From Streptomyces sp. NBC_00443 (lineage in GTDB: Bacteria > Actinomycetota > Actinomycetes > Streptomycetales > Streptomycetaceae), in assembly GCF_036014175.1 (NCBI RefSeq), contig NZ_CP107917.1:5022001-5086000 (forward strand): 64,000 nucleotides of DNA. Reading direction: 5' to 3'. Position 1 is the stretch's first letter, and each line of letters begins with the position of its first letter. Below, piece after piece: positions 61,250-64,000 of the stretch. The position numbers and the translations under genes are program-made. The notes below the pieces were generated by a model. That model was not told the DNA's origin, did not search any database, and was given only the letters and a program-made list of their open reading frames with translations.

Positions 61250-62119
61250 TCACACGGCTGAGGCCGTGAGGGTCTCCGCGACGTAGGCGGCGAGGTGGCC
61301 GGCCACGTTCACTCCGTGCTGGGCGGAGGAACGGGCGAATTCGGGATTGGCGTTCACTTCGAGCACGAGCAGTTCGCCCGTGGACCGGTCCTCGACCAGG
61401 TCCACCCCGAAGAAGCCGGGGCCGAGGGCGTCGACGACCTGGCCGCAGAGCTTCTCCATCTCCGCGGTGACCTCGACGCGCCGGACCTCGGCGCCCAGGT
61501 GGGTGTTGGTGCGCCAGTCGTCCGACACCCGCTGGATGGCCACGACCGGGGTCCGCCCGACGACCACCACCCGCAGATCGTGGCCGGGCTTGTCGATGTA
61601 CTCCTGCACGACGACCGGGAAGTGCTTTCCCGTGGCGTCGGCGGACTCGCGGCCCGCGGCCCACGCCTCCACGCAGTCGGCGTGCGTCATCTTGCTGACC
61701 CCGCGGCCCCAGGAGCCGCTGACCGGCTTGACCACGGCGGGCATGCCCAGTTCGGCGACGGACTTGCGGACCTGGTCGAAGCTGAAGGCGTGCCGGGTGT
61801 CGGGGTGCGGAATTGCGTGCCGGGCGAAGAGCAACGACTGCAGTCCCTTGTCGTTGCAGGTCTCGATCGTCGCCGCGCGGTTGAGGGTGGCGACTCCGGC
61901 GTGTTCCAGGCGGCGGGAGACGCTGATCGCATCCCGGTGGGAAAGGTTCCTGATCAGGGCGAGAGCGGGCGGGCCGGTGCGGCCCGCCACGATCTCGGCC
62001 AGATCCTCCATGAGCAGCGGTTGCGCCGTCAGGCCCTCGTCACGCAGTGCGCCGAGGAGCAGCTTCTCCTCCGGGCGCAGCATCGTGACCGAGAGCAGGA
62101 CCTGGTCGGAGGTTGTCAC
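61250..62119 (-). CDS. lysX: LysX-like ATP-grasp ligase (glutamate onto LysW)
   Basis: 289 aa RimK/LysX ATP-grasp. N-terminal LLSVTMLRPEEKLLLGALRDEGL, then NRAATIETCNDKGLQSLLFARHAIPHPDT, VVKPVSGSWGRGVSKM (ATP), VVQEYIDKPGHDLRVVVVG and VLEVNANPEFA (metal). It should attach the alpha-amino group of glutamate (or aminoadipate) to the C-terminal Glu of LysW. It overlaps lysW by ATGA; 14 bases separate it from the next gene. Whether glutamate or aminoadipate is used cannot be fixed from sequence; the transketolase favours glutamate. Confidence 0.9.
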   Translation of the reverse strand: MTTSDQVLLSVTMLRPEEKLLLGALRDEGLTAQPLLMEDLAEIVAGRTGPPALALIRNLSHRDAISVSRRLEHAGVATLNRAATIETCNDKGLQSLLFARHAIPHPDTRHAFSFDQVRKSVAELGMPAVVKPVSGSWGRGVSKMTHADCVEAWAAGRESADATGKHFPVVVQEYIDKPGHDLRVVVVGRTPVVAIQRVSDDWRTNTHLGAEVRRVEVTAEMEKLCGQVVDALGPGFFGVDLVEDRSTGELLVLEVNANPEFARSSAQHGVNVAGHLAAYVAETLTASAV

Positions 62120-62304
62120 TCGCCCCAGTCCTCTTCCACCTCAGGGGCAAGGTCCAGGCGTATGCCCGCCGCGGACTTCTCGACGACCTCGTGTTCCTGG
62201 CCGCAGGCCCCGCACTCGGTGATCTCGCCCTTCTCCCAGTCCTCGCGCACCTCGAATTCGGTGTCGCATACGAGACAGCTGGCGACGGTAGTCGCAGTTG
62301 CCAT
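62116..62304 (-). CDS. lysW: LysW-type amino-group carrier protein
   Basis: 62 aa. Two zinc-finger pairs (C10-x2-C13 and C31-x2-C34), a strongly acidic body and the C-terminal EEDWGE, the hallmark on which amino acids are loaded through the last Glu. In Streptomyces, secondary-metabolite versions carry the intermediate of non-proteinogenic amino acids. First gene of the operon. AAAGGAG lies 7 bases before ATG 62304, and an exact 9-base complement to it is 46 bases further upstream. Confidence 0.95.
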   Translation of the reverse strand: MATATTVASCLVCDTEFEVREDWEKGEITECGACGQEHEVVEKSAAGIRLDLAPEVEEDWGE

Positions 62305-62490
62305 GTCGATGGCTCCTTTGTGTGGAATGGCGCCGCAGGATGTGCCGGCGCCTTTCGGTGGCTCAAAGGAGCCTGCCGGGTGGCGATACCACTCACCTAC
62401 CGGTCCGGTACCGCTCGCCGCGCTACCGGACGGGGTGTCGCGGCAAGCGCTTGACCTGTTACTTTCCAGGACAGCGCACGGGGGGTGCAT
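62305..62490. promoter_or_regulatory. divergent control region between lysW and the SARP gene
   Basis: No gene fits. On the plus strand GGCTCCTTT (62311-62319) and AAAGGAGCC (62365-62373) are exact complements; on the minus strand the first is the lysW ribosome site, so the leader could hide it. A palindrome TACCGGTCCGGTA lies at 62398-62410 and CTACCGGACGG at 62423-62433 repeats part of it. TTGACC at 62451-62456 is a possible -35 for the SARP gene. Confidence 0.5.
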
Positions 62491-64000
62491 ATGACGGTCA
62501 CAGAAAGTCGCGGGCTGCGGTTCAACGTTCTCGGGTCCCTGGAATGCCTGGCCGACGGGCATCGGATCAAGCTCGGGGGACCGCTCCAGGACCGCATTCT
62601 GACGTCCCTGCTACTGGAGTCCGGGCGGACGGTGCCCATCGAGCGCCTCATCGAGACAGCTTGGGGAGAAACCGCCCCCGATACCGCCAAGCAGCAGGTC
62701 CGCAAAGCCATTGCCGACCTTCGGCGGCGCATTCCCGACGGTCCGGCGCTGATCGTGACGGAGGACGCCGGGTACCGCGTGTCCGTGGAGCCGCTCCAGG
62801 TCGACCTGCATCTCTTCTCGCGCCATGTCCAGGTGTCCGCAGCCGAGCGCTCCGCGGGAGAGCTCGGTGCGGCGGCCGGGGAACTGCGCAAGGCCCTCGC
62901 GCTGTGGCGGGGTCCGGTGCTGAACGGGACGGGCGGGCCGGTCCTCGACGCGGCGTCCACCGTCCTGGAGGAACGGCGCCTGGCCGCGGTCGAGGAACTC
63001 TTCACGCTCCGGCTCCAGCTGGGCGAGGACAGCGACATCGTGAGCGAGATACGCGAGTTCGCCGACGCCCACCCGCTGCGCGAGGGACTGCGCGCCCACC
63101 TGATGCTCGCTCTGTACCGTGCCGGCCGGCAGGCTGAAGCGCTCCACGAGTACGCCGCCGTACGAGCGTTGCTGGCGGAAGAACTCGGGATCAGTCCCTG
63201 TCCGGACCTGACCGGCCTGTTCGAGAAGATCCTGCGGGCCAGCCCCGAACTGGACACGCCCGCACCAGCGCCCCCGGCCCCGTCCCTGCGCCCGCCCGTA
63301 GGGGCGCGACCCGCCGACAACGCCCCGTGCACCCTGCCGTACGAACTGCCGGACTTCACCGGCCGTCACCTGGAACTCGGGTACCTGCTCGACCGCGGAC
63401 AGACGGGCGACGGGGTGCGGATCGTCGCCGTCGACGGGATGGGCGGCGCCGGCAAGACCACCCTCATCGTGTGTGCGGCGCACCGCTTGGCCGACTCCTA
63501 CCCGGACGGCCAGCTCTACATCGACCTGCGCGGCTTCACCCCGGGGGAGCGCCCCATGGCACCCGAGGAGGCGACGCGCATACTGCTGCGCGCCCTGGGG
63601 ACACCCGACAACGCCGTCCCCGACGGCACCGAGAGCCGTCTGGCTATGTGGCAGGCCGCCACAGCCTCGCGCAGGCTGCTCCTCGTCCTCGACAACGCGG
63701 CGGAGGCCGCACAGATACGCCCGCTCCTGCCCGTCACGTCCGAGTGCCTGGTCCTTGTGGCCAGCCGTGGCCGCCTGCTCGATCTCGACGGCGCCCACTG
63801 GATATCGCTGGGCACGCTGGCGCCTCAGGAAAGCGCGGCGCTGCTCGCCAGGACGCTCGGCGAGGAACGCGTGGCCGCCGACCCCGAAGCCGCGAAGTCG
63901 CTGGCCACGCTCTGCGGGCATCTGCCACTCGCGCTGCGCATCGCCACAGCCAGGCTCCACAACCGCCCCCGCTGGACGCTGCAGTACTTCGTCGACCGCC
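62491..64000 (+). CDS. AfsR-type SARP transcriptional regulator (partial, runs off the window)
   Basis: 503 codons visible, no stop by base 64000. Residues ~1-100 are an OmpR-like winged helix (FNVLGSLECLADGHRIKLGGPLQDRILTSLLLESGRTV), ~105-255 the bacterial transcriptional activator domain (LALWRGPVLNGTGG, LREGLRAHLMLALYRAGRQAEALHEYAAVRALLAEELG) and from ~300 an NB-ARC ATPase with P-loop VDGMGGAGKTTL (~315-326) and LLLVLDNAA. This is the large AfsR/RedD-family activator. It is divergent from the 13-gene operon and the obvious pathway-specific regulator. Confidence 0.93.
   Translation, partial: MTVTESRGLRFNVLGSLECLADGHRIKLGGPLQDRILTSLLLESGRTVPIERLIETAWGETAPDTAKQQVRKAIADLRRRIPDGPALIVTEDAGYRVSVEPLQVDLHLFSRHVQVSAAERSAGELGAAAGELRKALALWRGPVLNGTGGPVLDAASTVLEERRLAAVEELFTLRLQLGEDSDIVSEIREFADAHPLREGLRAHLMLALYRAGRQAEALHEYAAVRALLAEELGISPCPDLTGLFEKILRASPELDTPAPAPPAPSLRPPVGARPADNAPCTLPYELPDFTGRHLELGYLLDRGQTGDGVRIVAVDGMGGAGKTTLIVCAAHRLADSYPDGQLYIDLRGFTPGERPMAPEEATRILLRALGTPDNAVPDGTESRLAMWQAATASRRLLLVLDNAAEAAQIRPLLPVTSECLVLVASRGRLLDLDGAHWISLGTLAPQESAALLARTLGEERVAADPEAAKSLATLCGHLPLALRIATARLHNRPRWTLQYFVDR

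Overview
The window looks like a Streptomyces chromosome: very high GC, GTG and TTG starts, strong GC-rich hairpin terminators, and a gene order (ispD-ispF-cysS-rlmB ... msiK ... cdgB-nagKA-otsBA-thrC-cspA-groEL) that matches, from memory, the conserved SCO4232-SCO4296 core of S. coelicolor. Species assignment is not possible from the sequence alone.

Regions: (1) 1-8.4 kb, core metabolism: isoprenoid (ispD end, ispF), cysteinyl-tRNA synthetase, 23S rRNA methyltransferase, a DoxX-type membrane protein, a sugar nucleotidyltransferase, the multi-sugar ABC ATPase MsiK and tRNA-Thr. (2) 8.6-14.0 kb, an array of small secreted proteins in several paralogous families, with a decayed copy and a tandem duplication. 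(3) 14.1-18.2 kb, a compact operon of two HHxxxDG acyltransferases, an acyl carrier protein and a ketosynthase; the last acyltransferase carries a one-base frameshift. (4) 18.2-31.9 kb, accessory genes: APH-like kinase, two FAD amine-oxidase-type enzymes, quinone reductase, pentapeptide protein, candidate sRNA, M1 peptidase lipoprotein, GNAT-NUDIX fusion, TerD, ArfB-like protein, ECF41-like sigma factor, flavin reductase. (5) 32-49.4 kb, conserved core: diguanylate cyclase CdgB, PfkB kinase, nagA/nagK with DasR-like sites, sugar-binding lipoprotein, trehalose genes, glucosyl-phosphoglycerate synthase-like enzyme, SAM-riboswitch-controlled thrC, cold-shock protein, CIRCE-controlled groEL, an old yellow enzyme.

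(6) 49.4-64 kb is the most remarkable part: a 13-gene, tightly overlapping minus-strand operon with a divergent SARP regulator. It encodes a LysW-type amino-group carrier protein (62 aa, C-terminal EDWGE), its LysX ligase, LysY reductase, a single-chain LysZ-LysK fusion, a two-subunit transketolase, a DegT aminotransferase and a shortened DegT-like pseudoenzyme without its PLP lysine. The expected chemistry is: glutamate loaded on LysW, phosphorylated, reduced to the semialdehyde, extended by two carbons by the transketolase, aminated, then released by LysK, giving a diamino-dihydroxy-heptanoate (DADH-like) non-proteinogenic amino acid as in the azinomycin/ficellomycin/vazabitide families. Downstream genes (ATP-grasp amino acid ligase, amidohydrolase, MFS exporter, NAD-dependent epimerase/dehydratase, ABM monooxygenase) suggest conversion to a peptide-type product that is exported. 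The cluster may continue past base 64000, so the final product cannot be named.
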